From Ruegeria intermedia (GTDB lineage: Bacteria > Pseudomonadota > Alphaproteobacteria > Rhodobacterales > Rhodobacteraceae): 64,000 bases of DNA. The notes below the pieces were generated by a model. The model saw nothing but the letters and a program-made list of their open reading frames with translations, was not told where the DNA came from and made no database searches. The position numbers and the translations under genes were made by a program. The stretch is taken from assembly GCF_900129345.1 (NCBI RefSeq), contig NZ_FQVK01000014.1, positions 36,280 through 100,279 on the forward strand, read 5' to 3'. Positions 40,219 to 49,565 of the stretch are shown piece after piece (within the stretch, counting starts at the first letter, position 1; each line of letters begins with the position of its first letter).

Positions 40219-41455
40219 GTTGAGCCTCCTTTTTCGGGCTGCGGTCGTCGGTTGAGTCAAGTTGCACCCGCCATTCTCCTGTCAGCAGCTTCTGCATGAG
40301 GCCGCGTTTCTGGCGGGTCAGGGCGTCGATTTCGAGTTCAGTCAGTTTCAAGTCGCGGCTAAACACCGCAAGCTTCGTGGCGATCTCGCGTTGCGCCTCC
40401 CTCGGGGGCAGCTTGAACTCGATTCTTTCGAACTCATTGCGTTGCAGGAGGCGGCGCTTTCCTTCCTTGTTCCCTTGGCTCGATCGCGTTTCCAGTAGGA
40501 ACCGAATGTGATGTGTGCGAAGGAGCGCCACCATGAATTCAGGATCTACGTCGGGGCTCAGCTTGATGACCCTGTAGGCAGGGCTCACGATCCCGTCGGC
40601 TGAGCCCGCATACCGTCCGATAGCTCCGTAATATGCGGACATTGGATCGTAGACAAAATCGCCGGGCGAAATGGTCCAGTAATTCGACAAATCCTTGCTG
40701 GCGACGCTCCGCGTGAAGTGCTCCGACTGCTTGCGGATAGCGTATTTTCCAACTGTGACGACGTCGTCCGAGCTAAGACCAGCGTTCTTGTCCTGCCGCT
40801 CCTCGAAGACTTCGCCAAAGCTGCTTGGCGCCCAGTTCGACTGCGGCACACCCCGCCCGATTGCCCGGCTGGGGGCCAGAAGTTGCTGGGCGATGCCTTC
40901 GAGCCGCTGCACCTTCGCCGCGCGGAGGGCGGTGAGCTTTTCGAGCGCCTCGTCCCAGGTCCGCAGGATCTCGGCGATCTTGCGCTGTTCGGGGAGTGGG
41001 GGGAGGTGAACCAATATATCCGCAATATCAGGTGCGTGTATATGAACGACGGACTGTCCCTTGCCTAAGCGCGCCTTCTGGCGAACCACATTAGGCGAGT
41101 TAAGCAAGTTTCCCAAAAAAATAGGGTCCTGTCCGTGATCCCTAATAACAATAGTATCGCCACCGACCCGTCCGGGCTTTCGACCTATATATGCGACTGC
41201 TTTTCCGATTTCTTCTGCAGTTTCTCCAGATGCCGCGAGGACGATGTCACCGGGTAGCAGCTGCAGCGCGTCATTCGAGCGGCTGTTCTCAACGCGTGAA
41301 ACAAGGTGTTCGGTCACGCTACCGTAAGTCGAGTAGATTTCCCCATACCGGAGACAGGGCACCCCATCAGATGCCAAATCTGCCCGGGAAATACCCTTGC
41401 CCTTGAGAAGAACACCCAGCTCGCCGAGCCTGACGTCTCTCCACCCCTCACGCAT
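40208..41455 (-). CDS. hsdS: Type I restriction enzyme, specificity subunit
   Basis: 415-residue HsdS with two target recognition domains, each followed by a conserved helical spacer: first LPPLPEQRKIAEILRTWDEA with LRAAKVQRLEGIAQQLL, second LPPREAQREIATKLAVFSRD with LTRQKRGLMQKLLTGEW. It reads the two halves of the bipartite target and holds two HsdM. The start overlaps the hsdM stop (41448-41450); ATG 41455 or GTG 41461 are both possible. The recognition sequence cannot be predicted from this alone. Confidence 0.92.
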   Translation of the reverse strand: MREGWRDVRLGELGVLLKGKGISRADLASDGVPCLRYGEIYSTYGSVTEHLVSRVENSRSNDALQLLPGDIVLAASGETAEEIGKAVAYIGRKPGRVGGDTIVIRDHGQDPIFLGNLLNSPNVVRQKARLGKGQSVVHIHAPDIADILVHLPPLPEQRKIAEILRTWDEALEKLTALRAAKVQRLEGIAQQLLAPSRAIGRGVPQSNWAPSSFGEVFEERQDKNAGLSSDDVVTVGKYAIRKQSEHFTRSVASKDLSNYWTISPGDFVYDPMSAYYGAIGRYAGSADGIVSPAYRVIKLSPDVDPEFMVALLRTHHIRFLLETRSSQGNKEGKRRLLQRNEFERIEFKLPPREAQREIATKLAVFSRDLKLTELEIDALTRQKRGLMQKLLTGEWRVQLDSTDDRSPKKEAQHAK

Positions 41456-42965
41456 CGACACCGAGCTCCTTCAGGTACCCGGCCATCTTCTCTCGCACCT
41501 CGGCCAGCTCGGCCTCGATCCGCAGGATGTCCTTCTGCACGGCGGCGACGTCGATCTCTTCCTCGGGCTCGAAGGTGTCGACATAGCGGGGGATGTTGAG
41601 GTTATAGCCGTTCTCGGCGATCTCCTCAGGCGCCGCCCGGTGCGAATACCGCTCGACCTCGGCGCGGGCGGCGTAGGTCTCCAGCACCTTCGCCACATGT
41701 GCGTCGTCCATCACGTTCTGGGTCTTGCCCGGCGTGAACTCCTTGCTGGCGTCGATGAACAGCACGTCGCGCCGGTCCGCGTTCGCGCCGCCGTCCTCGC
41801 GCGAGCGGTCGAAGATCAGAATGGCGACCGGGATGCCCGTGGTGGTGAACAGGTTGGCGGGCAGGCCGACGACGGCATCGAGCAGGTTCTCCTCGATCAG
41901 CTGCTGGCGGATGCGCCCCTCGGCCCCGCCCCGGAACAGCACGCCATGCGGCACGATCACGGCAACCCGACCAGACTGCCGCTTGGCGGTCTCGATCATG
42001 TGGGTGATGAATGCGTAGTCGCCCTTGGACTTGGGCGGCACGCCGCGCCAGAAACGGTTGTACTGGTCGCTGGGAGCATTTTCCGCCCCCCACTTGTCGA
42101 GCGAGAAAGGCGGGTTGGCGAGCACCACGTCGAACCGCATCAGGTGGTCGCCCTCGACCAGCGCGGGGCTGTTGAGCGTGTCGCACCATTCGATGCGCGC
42201 GGCGTCGCGGGCATGCAGGAACATGTTCATCCGAGCCAGCGCCCAGGTCGCCCCGTTCACCTCCTGCCCGTAGAGGGCGAAGTTCTCAGACCCGACTTCC
42301 TGCGAGGCCTGGATCAGCAACGAGCCGGACCCGCAGGCGGGATCGCAGATCGTGTTGCCGGGCTGCGGCGCGGCCAGCTTGGCAAGCAGGCGCGAAACGG
42401 CAGCAGGAGTGTAGAACTCACCGGCCTTTTTGCCGGCGTCCGAAGCGAATTTCGAAATGAGGTAGATGTAACACTCGCCAATAACGTCTTCGGAAATGCG
42501 CGAAGGGCGCAGATCGAGGGCGGGCTTGGCGAAGTCCTCCAGCAGGTTCTTCAGGCGGCGGTTGCGGTCCTTCGGTCGACCCAGATTGGCTTCGGAGTTG
42601 AAGTCGATGTTGCGAAAGACGCCCTCGAGCTTGGCCCGGTTGCCGTCTTCGATCCGTTCCAGCGCGATGTTGATCAGCTCGCCGATGTTGGCCTCGTTCC
42701 GCTGGGCGTAGAGATCATAGAAGCTGGCGCCTTCGGGCAGGATAAAGCGCTCGCGCTCGAGTCGCCGCCGAATGCGGGTTTCATCGTCGCCATACTGCTT
42801 ACGGTAGGCCTCGAGATGGTCGTTCCAAAGGTCCGAAATGTACTTCAGGAACAACATTACGAGAATGTAGTCCTTGTATTGGGCGGGATCGACTGCGCCT
42901 CGAAATGTGTCGCAAGCCGCCCAAGCGGCACTGTTGACTTGGTCCTGAGTAATTTGATCGGTCAC
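41448..42965 (-). CDS. hsdM: Type I restriction enzyme, M subunit (N6-adenine methyltransferase)
   Basis: 505 residues from a GTG at 42965 that overlaps the preceding stop as GTGA (42962-42965); an in-frame ATG at 43001 is less likely. The N-terminal HsdM helical domain (AAWAACDTFRGAVDPAQYKD) precedes the methyltransferase core with the SAM site ICDPACGSGSLLIQASQE and catalytic LANPPFSLDKWG (NPPF). It methylates adenine in the HsdS-defined target and protects host DNA. Confidence 0.95.
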   Translation of the reverse strand: MTDQITQDQVNSAAWAACDTFRGAVDPAQYKDYILVMLFLKYISDLWNDHLEAYRKQYGDDETRIRRRLERERFILPEGASFYDLYAQRNEANIGELINIALERIEDGNRAKLEGVFRNIDFNSEANLGRPKDRNRRLKNLLEDFAKPALDLRPSRISEDVIGECYIYLISKFASDAGKKAGEFYTPAAVSRLLAKLAAPQPGNTICDPACGSGSLLIQASQEVGSENFALYGQEVNGATWALARMNMFLHARDAARIEWCDTLNSPALVEGDHLMRFDVVLANPPFSLDKWGAENAPSDQYNRFWRGVPPKSKGDYAFITHMIETAKRQSGRVAVIVPHGVLFRGGAEGRIRQQLIEENLLDAVVGLPANLFTTTGIPVAILIFDRSREDGGANADRRDVLFIDASKEFTPGKTQNVMDDAHVAKVLETYAARAEVERYSHRAAPEEIAENGYNLNIPRYVDTFEPEEEIDVAAVQKDILRIEAELAEVREKMAGYLKELGVDA

Positions 42966-43552
42966 TGCCGAGTTTCCTTCTTTCGCGATTTTCTTGCGCA
43001 CTTTGCCAAGATTAGGCTGGACAATTGCTCCCGGCGATTGGCGAGTTCTTGTAGGAGTGCGCCCTCCCGGTATGCGAGATCTGCGATTGCCACGATAAGG
43101 CGCTGAGTTTCGATGTCTGGCAAGGGGAGTTCAATCCGCTCAAGAGTTGACTTGGAAATCATTCTGACTCCGGTTCCTTGAGCTTCTGCATCGAGGCGTC
43201 TTTGGGTTTCGCGCTGGTTGATGGCCCAGGCGAGGTAATCGGGAAGTACGACATCGTCCTTTGGGCGTAAAATAAACAGGGGAAGGATTGCGACCGCAGG
43301 TTCGCTTAACTGTTCGATTGCCATCGCAGTGTTGCTTTCGCCACGCGATTTGAAGATGATTTCCCCGCCGTGCACCAAGTAGCGCTCCACCGGGGTGTCG
43401 AATTTACACCGCTGCAAATTATCCGTATCCAAGCCTCTGCCTTCCTGAACGTCGCGCATCTGGATTGCGAGAGAGCCGCCCGACTGAGCTGGCTCCAGTC
43501 GGCCGCGGGTTGTGTACCCAGTTGCTATGCTGCAAATTTCGCTCAGAATCAT
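42962..43552 (-). CDS. Partial HsdS-like protein with one recognition domain
   Basis: 196 residues from ATG 43552. It matches a single HsdS target recognition domain plus its spacer helix (SICSIATGYTTRGRLEP-like start, then LPLPDIETQRLIVAIADLAY, REGALLQELANRREQLSSLI). A full HsdS has two such units. It is the first gene of the operon, immediately before hsdM. It could dimerise to replace HsdS, exchange with the downstream HsdS, or be a regulator or remnant. The sequence is AT-richer than hsdM. Confidence 0.8.
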   Translation of the reverse strand: MILSEICSIATGYTTRGRLEPAQSGGSLAIQMRDVQEGRGLDTDNLQRCKFDTPVERYLVHGGEIIFKSRGESNTAMAIEQLSEPAVAILPLFILRPKDDVVLPDYLAWAINQRETQRRLDAEAQGTGVRMISKSTLERIELPLPDIETQRLIVAIADLAYREGALLQELANRREQLSSLILAKCARKSRKKETRQ

Positions 43553-43808
43553 GGAGTCTCTCTGTAATGTTGATACAGAGATTTCACGGTTAGCGTCCAG
43601 TGTCAATGTTTTTCTGTATTCAGATTACAGCAAATAATTTGACTGGCGTTCGTTGGCCTCGCAGCCACCGCTAAATCACGAATTTTACGTTTATCTCGGA
43701 GTGTCGTGCCAATCAGAGGCACCATCAGTCAAACTTTCATCTTCTGCTTGAAATTGGCTGAAGAGCGGTGCTGATTGCAATTTCAGACCGTCGTGGTTGG
43801 AGCAAACT

Positions 43809-44435
43809 ATGGAAGACTATCAACAGCTTGTTCGAGAATACGAGGAGCGAGAAGCGCAAAGAAGGAAATACTGCAACCTTACAAGAATACCACCGTCATC
43901 TTTGGCAGAACGAAGTCGCCTTCCTCGTGACATTCATTTCGGAAAGATGCTTTATCTTGGTTACGGGCGGAACGCTTGGCATGGCACATGGATCAAAAGG
44001 TATTACCCGGGGTCGATTTCTTTTTTCGAGAAGGATCTCCAAGCTCTGAGTGAAAGGCACCGGGTCCAAGGTTCGGTTTTTCGTATTGAGCCTATCCCAG
44101 TAGTCTATCTGGAATACTGTCACGATGTCGTTGTGCTGTTGGCGATCAATGATCGCACGCCTGCGTCTTACCAACCACTTCTTGAGAACATCCTGCCGTT
44201 TCGTCTGGACGCATTCTGGACGGCAGATGAGTTCAAGATCGACAATTGGCTACTAACTTTCAGTCTCCCCGCCTGGCGACCTGATCTCTATCCAAAGAGC
44301 TATCATCGTATGTCGTCCTCGCCGCAGGGCGCGGGCAGGCCACTGCGTTGGTCGCGACATGAATTAGATGGCACCGAGGGCGGAATCTGTGCTGCCTTTT
44401 CTGATTTCATGTCTCGGATGCTGAGGCTCGGCTAA
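43809..44435 (+). CDS. Hypothetical protein, Trp/Tyr-rich, unknown family
   Basis: 208 residues from ATG 43809 (MEDYQQLVREYEEREAQRRK). The N-terminus is a charged helix; the middle has many aromatic residues (GKMLYLGYGRNAWHGTWIKR, PVVYLEYCHDVVVLLAINDR) and a beta-rich feel. No membrane segment and no recognised catalytic motif. Divergent from the partial hsdS with about 255 bp between them that holds no gene. A competing shorter frame at 43768-44049 is poorer. Low GC relative to the core genes suggests recent acquisition. Confidence 0.6.
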   Translation: MEDYQQLVREYEEREAQRRKYCNLTRIPPSSLAERSRLPRDIHFGKMLYLGYGRNAWHGTWIKRYYPGSISFFEKDLQALSERHRVQGSVFRIEPIPVVYLEYCHDVVVLLAINDRTPASYQPLLENILPFRLDAFWTADEFKIDNWLLTFSLPAWRPDLYPKSYHRMSSSPQGAGRPLRWSRHELDGTEGGICAAFSDFMSRMLRLG

Positions 44436-44896
44436 TTGGCCAAAGCGGACCTTCGTTGGGGGTGCGAGCAACGACTGTTCAGTCCGCCATAGCTTTGAGG
44501 AATGCATTGGACAATTACGCGGCGGATAGTGGTTCGCCGCGTAGTGCGTTAATAGAACCGGGCGATTTTCGTAGCGACTACAAAATGTTGTGGGGGTATC
44601 AATGCCTCAACCAGATGGTGCCTCCAGCGTATCGCCGAAGGCACGAGTTTAACGAACGGCTGGATCCATGTAGGCGCCCTTGTTGATGCGAGAAAACCGA
44701 TCGGCTTTGGCCTGCGAAAATATGTGCGGACAGAATGAAGGCTGCCCGAAGCGACGAAAAGTTAGGTTTGTTGGGGCCACGTAGCTGGACGAAAGATGGA
44801 TCTTGGTTCAGCAGGCCGCCGTCGGGGTGTTGACGTGCGCCAGCCGGAGTTCAAGAGCTCATTTGTTGCAGAGAATGGCCCCACCTAAAATCTGCT
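44436..44896. other. Gene-poor stretch in the island
   Basis: 461 bp in which I can support no gene. A 76-codon frame (44456-44686) has no recognisable features. The composition is mixed and the sequence may be decayed coding DNA. Confidence 0.4.
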
Positions 44897-45094
44897 CTAA
44901 TTTTCGTTGGCTCGGCGTATTCGAGACCGAAGAATTTGCAACGTTTTCGTGTCACCCGGACTCGTCGACACCGTGATTATTGCGCCGCTGGGCGAAATAA
45001 GGCGACCGTGTTTAGAGCGGCGTTTGAACTGCCAGCCTTGGGAAACCAGGTTTCTTATCAATCGATGGATGTCTTTGTCGGATGAGTACTTCAT
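44897..45094 (-). CDS. HicA-like small RNA-binding protein, orphan
   Basis: 65-residue protein with the HicA/YcfA double-stranded-RNA-binding fold pattern: a helix (IHRLIRNLVSQGWQFKRR), the catalytic-His strand SKHGRLISPSGAIITVS, and a final helix PGDTKTLQILRSRIRRA. HicA toxins cleave mRNA and are normally neutralised by an adjacent HicB. No HicB-like gene is next to it. It starts inside the stop of the viperin gene (ATGA, 45091-45094), so the two are co-translated. The active His is present, but toxicity is inference. Confidence 0.72.
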   Translation of the reverse strand: MKYSSDKDIHRLIRNLVSQGWQFKRRSKHGRLISPSGAIITVSTSPGDTKTLQILRSRIRRANEN

Positions 45095-46008
45095 GCCACC
45101 TCCCCTGGAAAAACGGGGCGGTACCTGAGTGCGAAGCGTTCAGGACAAAAAGCGATCTGGCTTAGTGCATTCCTCAAACCCTCCTCAAGTATAGGATTGC
45201 TATACTTGTATTCCTTTTGGCCTGTTCCATTTTGAAAAAAGCGCCCATTCGGATCAATCATTAGGTATGATTTTTCCATCACATGGTTGTCCTCAACGGA
45301 CATGATACCTTTGAACACGTGGTGTCTTCGTACGAACGCATCGAATTCGTGGGACCCGATTTCCAACGCGCTGTTTGTAGCGGGAAGCATGCGTAGGACC
45401 TTCCAGCGATCCGGCTGTAGAGCGTACAATAAAGGGCTGAAATCTTCGGTATGGTTTGCGCTATTGACGACGGTATTGATCTTGATCTTGGGGCCGTTTG
45501 CTTGCGTGCGCGCAGTGCTCAGCAGTTCATGAATTTGGGTCAAACAGACCTGATTGCCTCTGCGGTCCAAACGTCCGATTGTGGCATTCGTATCAGGCTT
45601 TGCTGAATCCAAACTTAGTCCAAGCAGGGCCAAATATGGCAGGACCTTTTCGACTGTCTCCAAACGGCTGCCGTTGGTTATGAGGCTTACGTCAAGCCCC
45701 AAGCGCTTTGCCTGCTGTGCAATTCTAACCAGAGGGTCTCCCAAGAGTGTAGGTTCGCCGCCGGCAATGCTCAGGCGGACTCTTGACCACTCAAGATAGT
45801 CACTAAGGGGGTTTCGCGGGTTTGCTGGGGCAAAGAAACGGGAGATCTCAGAGAGCAAACGAAGCGTCTTTGCTTCGTCGCGCCAGACTTCCCGCTTATC
45901 GGCTTTCTTCCATTGCGCGTAGCAGAACTGGCAACCGAAGTTGCATGCCTCGGTCAAGTGCCAGTTCACAACCAGTTCATCGATTTTCCATCTTTTTGAC
46001 GAAATCAT
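45091..46008 (-). CDS. Prokaryotic viperin, radical-SAM antiviral nucleotide synthase
   Basis: 305-residue radical SAM enzyme. From ATG 46008 (GGAGA five to six bases upstream) the N-terminus gives NWHLTEACNFGCQFCYAQW with the cluster cysteines 22, 26 and 29 (CxxxCxxC). Viperin-like segments follow: RLSIAGGEPTLLGDP, VSLITNGSRLETVEKV, LGLSLDSAKPDTNATIGR, IKINTVVNSANHTED, RWKVLRMLPATN and KSYLMIDPNGRFFQNG. Prokaryotic viperins are known to make 3'-deoxy-3',4'-didehydro nucleotides that terminate phage RNA synthesis. A longer frame to 46134 has no conserved residues and a poor start. The gene overlaps the HicA-like gene and is divergent from the ankyrin gene. Confidence 0.9.
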   Translation of the reverse strand: MISSKRWKIDELVVNWHLTEACNFGCQFCYAQWKKADKREVWRDEAKTLRLLSEISRFFAPANPRNPLSDYLEWSRVRLSIAGGEPTLLGDPLVRIAQQAKRLGLDVSLITNGSRLETVEKVLPYLALLGLSLDSAKPDTNATIGRLDRRGNQVCLTQIHELLSTARTQANGPKIKINTVVNSANHTEDFSPLLYALQPDRWKVLRMLPATNSALEIGSHEFDAFVRRHHVFKGIMSVEDNHVMEKSYLMIDPNGRFFQNGTGQKEYKYSNPILEEGLRNALSQIAFCPERFALRYRPVFPGEVA

Positions 46009-46236
46009 CTCGTTCTCCGTGAGCTTGAATGCAGGATCCACAAAACGAAATCTCGCCACTTTTGGAGCGAATGCGACGAAACCAATCGTACACTTGGAAA
46101 ATCGCACGCTTGAGAAAGCATTGCCCTCATTCACTGCTGCGGCGATTCAGAAAAACGTCTATGTACGACCGATTTCGTCGCGCGATGTGCAGGTGGCAGT
46201 AAATTGACCAACGCGAAGACGTTGAGAGACAAAACA
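46009..46236. promoter_or_regulatory. Divergent region between viperin and ankyrin genes
   Basis: 228 bp that must hold both promoters. GGAGA at about 46015 serves viperin; GAGAGAC before 46237 serves the ankyrin gene. No clear operator palindrome was seen. The shared region makes joint regulation of the two transcripts plausible. Confidence 0.4.
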
Positions 46237-48756
46237 ATGACGACAATACCTTCTTTCGAATCCGCCGTTCTGACGATTTCAGGTCTGCTTGCACCCGTTG
46301 AGCTTCAGACGGCAATCAAGCAGCGATTTCAAAAGGGAGAAATGGGCCATGTACGCCACCAAGAGTTGCTAAAGGCTCTACTGGAGGATGTTCGGCGAGC
46401 AGTGGAGATTCCAAAGGATTCAGATCTTTTTAATGACTTTCTTAGGAGTGCCTTCAACTTACTCAATACGCTTGACACTTTCGGGAATTATTCCCGGACG
46501 TATGATGCGGACGAAAGGCAAGTGCTGTGGGAAATTGCACAGGATTTAGCGCCGGCAATGGGGCGTACCTACGGATTCTGGAGCCTCGACCAATCGCTGA
46601 CGCCGCAGCTTCCCAACGGCGATCTCTGGTTTCTGCCTCGAACGTGCGAAGTCAATCCCCAAAGGCTCGTGTTACCAGTCGAAACACTGGCAACGTGGTG
46701 GTTAGGTGAGCTTGGAACAAAACAGGGAAGCATCTGGCCGCATTCAACCGACGATCGTCTCCGCACTTTTCAAAACTGGAAGTCCGGAAAAACAACCCCA
46801 TCAATTGATGCCATTTATCGGATGTTCCCAGATAAAGAAACGTTCCTCCCAGTCACCACTTTCGCATCGCCGCAAGATGCGGATGTCGAGAGACGTTTTG
46901 AGGCCGCAATTGCCTTTTTGAACAGAAGTTTCGATCATGACGGTATAGCTGAAAAAGTCACTTGGCTGATCGAATGCTGCCCCCGGATTCCACGGGGAAT
47001 TGCCGAGCAAGCCTTTGCGGGGCGGCTGGGCGAACATGAAAAGACGCTTTTTGTAACTGCTGTAGAAACTCGATGGGGAATTCGACGCCTCTTTCTGGTT
47101 GCGCGCGCGCTTGAGGCCGCTTTCAAACGCGCGGTTGCAACCTTGACGCCGGACGTCCCCGCAGACGACCCAGACCCCTTCAGCAACAAAGCACTCCAGT
47201 TGATTGAGCTTTTCAAACTCTCATACAAATGGACCGTGGACGCTGGAAATGGCCCTTTTCGGGTTCATGATAGGCGGTTCAGGGAAGCTGTGCCTGAGTG
47301 GCTCGCAAATGGGGCATTTTGGGGAATCATGCCCCACGAACAAGGGCTTCGACGACCAGAAGCCATTGCTCACAGATTCAGTTCCGAATTTAAACGAAAA
47401 ACACGCGGTCGGGAGTTGGACAACATTTTCTTGGATAGAACCTTTTCTGCGGCGGCGCTGGCCGAAGACGTTGATGCCAAGGCCGTTGAAGAGCGGGACG
47501 CCTTGGAGAAGCTTTTAGAAAAAGGGGTGTCGATATGGAGGAGCAACCAACCCAATCGCCAGTCGTCCCTTTCGGAACTTCTCGAAATAGCGCAAAGCCA
47601 TCCGAGAAAGGCGGAGTTCGAGGCGGATATCCTATATCTCGAAGCGCTGCACTGCATCGCTCAAAACGACCCAGATACTGCTAAAGCAAAGGTCCTGGAA
47701 GCCTTGGATGCGTGTAACTCAAGGGGTTTTGGTGAGCTCAAGACCGAGTTGGCTTGGCTCGGCTTCTCACTGGAGGTCGCCTTTCAGTCCTTTAGTGTCA
47801 AAAAGGCTGAGAGATTTTTCCGAACCTGGTCACGCAACATGCAGCCTGAAGACGTTAAGCGTTTTTTTGTTTTTCCCGATGGAACCGTGGCCCCCTTTGA
47901 ACATGCGATGAGGAGTGCTGCACCGGAAGCATCTGAATCTTTTTGGAACAAACTTTCGCGGCCTTATCCGGGAGCCGCTCGCTTGGAACGGCCATTTTTC
48001 GAAGAACACGGCGATGTGTTCAAAGAGTATTGCCAAATAGTTTTTCAGGGGCGCGTAGATCAGGAAGCCGCCGCTTGGAAAAAACGACACAACACAGCCC
48101 TCAAAAAAAAGTTGTGCGACGTGCGTGGAGATACGTTTTTCAGCCTGATCTTGAAGATGACGATCGACATGACTGGATGCGATCTGCCGGAACCACCAGC
48201 GGGTACCATTCCCATTTCGTTTGAAGAAATGAAAGCCCGGTTGAGACACGGTGTTTTGACCTTGGCGCAGATCATGGATCGCAAAGCCCTTGAGGATACG
48301 GATTTCAAGCTTCAGTCCCCGTTGATGCTTGCCGCTGTGAACGCAGACGTCGATTTGGTCAAGGCGCTCCTTGATAGACAGGTCGATGTCACTGCCGCAG
48401 ATTCGCTTGGGCGTACTGCGCTCCACTCTGCGGCACTCGGACACTCAACGCGGTGCTTCGAATTGATCTTGTCGTCGGGAGCAGACGTCATGGCGCGGAC
48501 ATGTGTAGGCACAAGTGCTTTTGCGCTGGCAGCCAACCTTGGGGAGGACGAGATGGTGCGTCTTTGCCTTGAAAAATCCGGATCAAATATTCCGAAAACA
48601 GAAAGAGAAAAAGTACTGGCTTGTGCAATTGATTGTTACGAAAACTACAAGCGCCACCGCAAAGACTTCGCGCAGTCTGGCAAAAAAATCGCACCTAAAG
48701 CCCGGTATCGGCGGATCGCAGATTTGTTGTCTGGGGAAATGGCATCTTCTTGCTGA
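46237..48756 (+). CDS. Large hypothetical protein with C-terminal ankyrin repeats
   Basis: 839-residue soluble protein of unknown family (ATG 46237; a TTG at 46204 is in frame but lacks support). Residues 1-450 carry no motif I recognise; a stretch near residues 180-200 (RLRTFQNWKSGKTTPSIDAI) has the look of a helix-turn-helix. Residues about 420-560 are helical and TPR-like (EADILYLEALHCIAQNDPDT). From about residue 690 there are two to three ankyrin repeats (SPLMLAAVNADVDLVKALLD, GRTALHSAALGHSTRCFELI, SAFALAANLGEDEMVRLCLE). No nuclease or protease signature is visible. Divergent from viperin and within a defence island, so a sensor, scaffold or effector role is plausible but unproven. Confidence 0.75.
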   Translation: MTTIPSFESAVLTISGLLAPVELQTAIKQRFQKGEMGHVRHQELLKALLEDVRRAVEIPKDSDLFNDFLRSAFNLLNTLDTFGNYSRTYDADERQVLWEIAQDLAPAMGRTYGFWSLDQSLTPQLPNGDLWFLPRTCEVNPQRLVLPVETLATWWLGELGTKQGSIWPHSTDDRLRTFQNWKSGKTTPSIDAIYRMFPDKETFLPVTTFASPQDADVERRFEAAIAFLNRSFDHDGIAEKVTWLIECCPRIPRGIAEQAFAGRLGEHEKTLFVTAVETRWGIRRLFLVARALEAAFKRAVATLTPDVPADDPDPFSNKALQLIELFKLSYKWTVDAGNGPFRVHDRRFREAVPEWLANGAFWGIMPHEQGLRRPEAIAHRFSSEFKRKTRGRELDNIFLDRTFSAAALAEDVDAKAVEERDALEKLLEKGVSIWRSNQPNRQSSLSELLEIAQSHPRKAEFEADILYLEALHCIAQNDPDTAKAKVLEALDACNSRGFGELKTELAWLGFSLEVAFQSFSVKKAERFFRTWSRNMQPEDVKRFFVFPDGTVAPFEHAMRSAAPEASESFWNKLSRPYPGAARLERPFFEEHGDVFKEYCQIVFQGRVDQEAAAWKKRHNTALKKKLCDVRGDTFFSLILKMTIDMTGCDLPEPPAGTIPISFEEMKARLRHGVLTLAQIMDRKALEDTDFKLQSPLMLAAVNADVDLVKALLDRQVDVTAADSLGRTALHSAALGHSTRCFELILSSGADVMARTCVGTSAFALAANLGEDEMVRLCLEKSGSNIPKTEREKVLACAIDCYENYKRHRKDFAQSGKKIAPKARYRRIADLLSGEMASSC

Positions 48757-48860
48757 TGTAGGTTCGCATTTGTTCACTCAGTGTGAGCGCAGTTTCCTAA
48801 AACACAGGAGCGCAACGCTGAGAGACCATGTTTGTCGGTGTGCGCAGGTTGCCGGAGCTT

Positions 48861-49297
48861 CCCCATCTGAATTGGTCCACCGCTATTGTTAGGAAACGGA
48901 GGACTGAGAATGGCAAACAAGCGACCGAAGCCCGAAGAGATTGTCTCGAAGTTACGGCAGGTTGAAGTTCTGATGGGGCAAGGCATGTCCCGTCTTGACG
49001 CGATCAGACAGATCGGAGTTGTTGAGCAAACCTATTACCGCTGGCGGAAGAAGTACGGTAGAATGGGCGTTGATCAATTGAAGGAACTGAAACGGCTTCA
49101 GGGATGAGCTGCTCAACGGTGAAATCTTCTACAGCCTGCGCGAAGCACAAATCCTGATCGAATAATGGAGGAGACACTACAACACAAAACGCCCCCACAG
49201 TGCACTGGGCTGTCGCCCGCCAGCACCTGAAACCATCATCCCGATGGATCAGAGGCCGATGATGCACTACAATCAACTTGGACCAGTCAGATGAGGC
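48861..49297 (+). mobile_element. Internally deleted IS3-family element
   Basis: Left inverted repeat at about 48865-48880 (CATCTGAATTGGTCCA) matches the complement of the right end at about 49280-49296 (CATCTGACTGGTCC). Inside are an intact orfA start (see next entry) and the last part of orfB joined by a deletion near 49101. The orfB remnant reads DELLNGEIFYSLREAQILIE, then a stop (TAA at 49163-49165, probably from CAA), then WRRHYNTKRPHSALGCRPPA and ETIIPMDQRPMMH, the usual C-terminus of this IS group. Nonfunctional. Confidence 0.82.
48910..49107 (+). pseudogene. IS3-family transposase orfA, truncated
   Basis: 65 codons from ATG 48910: MANKRPKPEEIVSKLRQVEV with the N-terminal helix-turn-helix of IS3-type OrfA (RLDAIRQIGVVEQTYYRWRK). 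It stops just after LKELKRLQG at the deletion junction; the leucine-zipper half and the frameshift region are lost. Confidence 0.85.
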
Positions 49298-49565
49298 TGA
49301 TCACGAGGATCGCTGCTCTAAGAGTTCTTCGAGTTCTTTTGCGGATTTGTGGTGAGGAAAAGCTACCTGCGCATTTCTGCCCTTGCTGCCATGTATGCAT
49401 TTCGCGGACGCTGATCCGTTTCAGAAAACGCACCCGGCCTTTCAGTCCTTGCTTGTCGAATGGCCGCTATCGGTTAGTCGATGCTACTGGTTGATTGTAC
49501 GAAAATAGATGAAATTCTATCTGGGCGACGGCCCACCTTACCGCGACGAGAGCATTTCGTTTTCA

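Noticed and set aside
44456..44686. A 76-codon frame in the island
   Set aside because: No ribosome site, no recognisable family and a composition like the non-coding surroundings.
49300..49500. A short Cys-rich frame after the IS3 remnant
   Set aside because: Starts inside the IS terminus and shows no coherent domain; probably chance.
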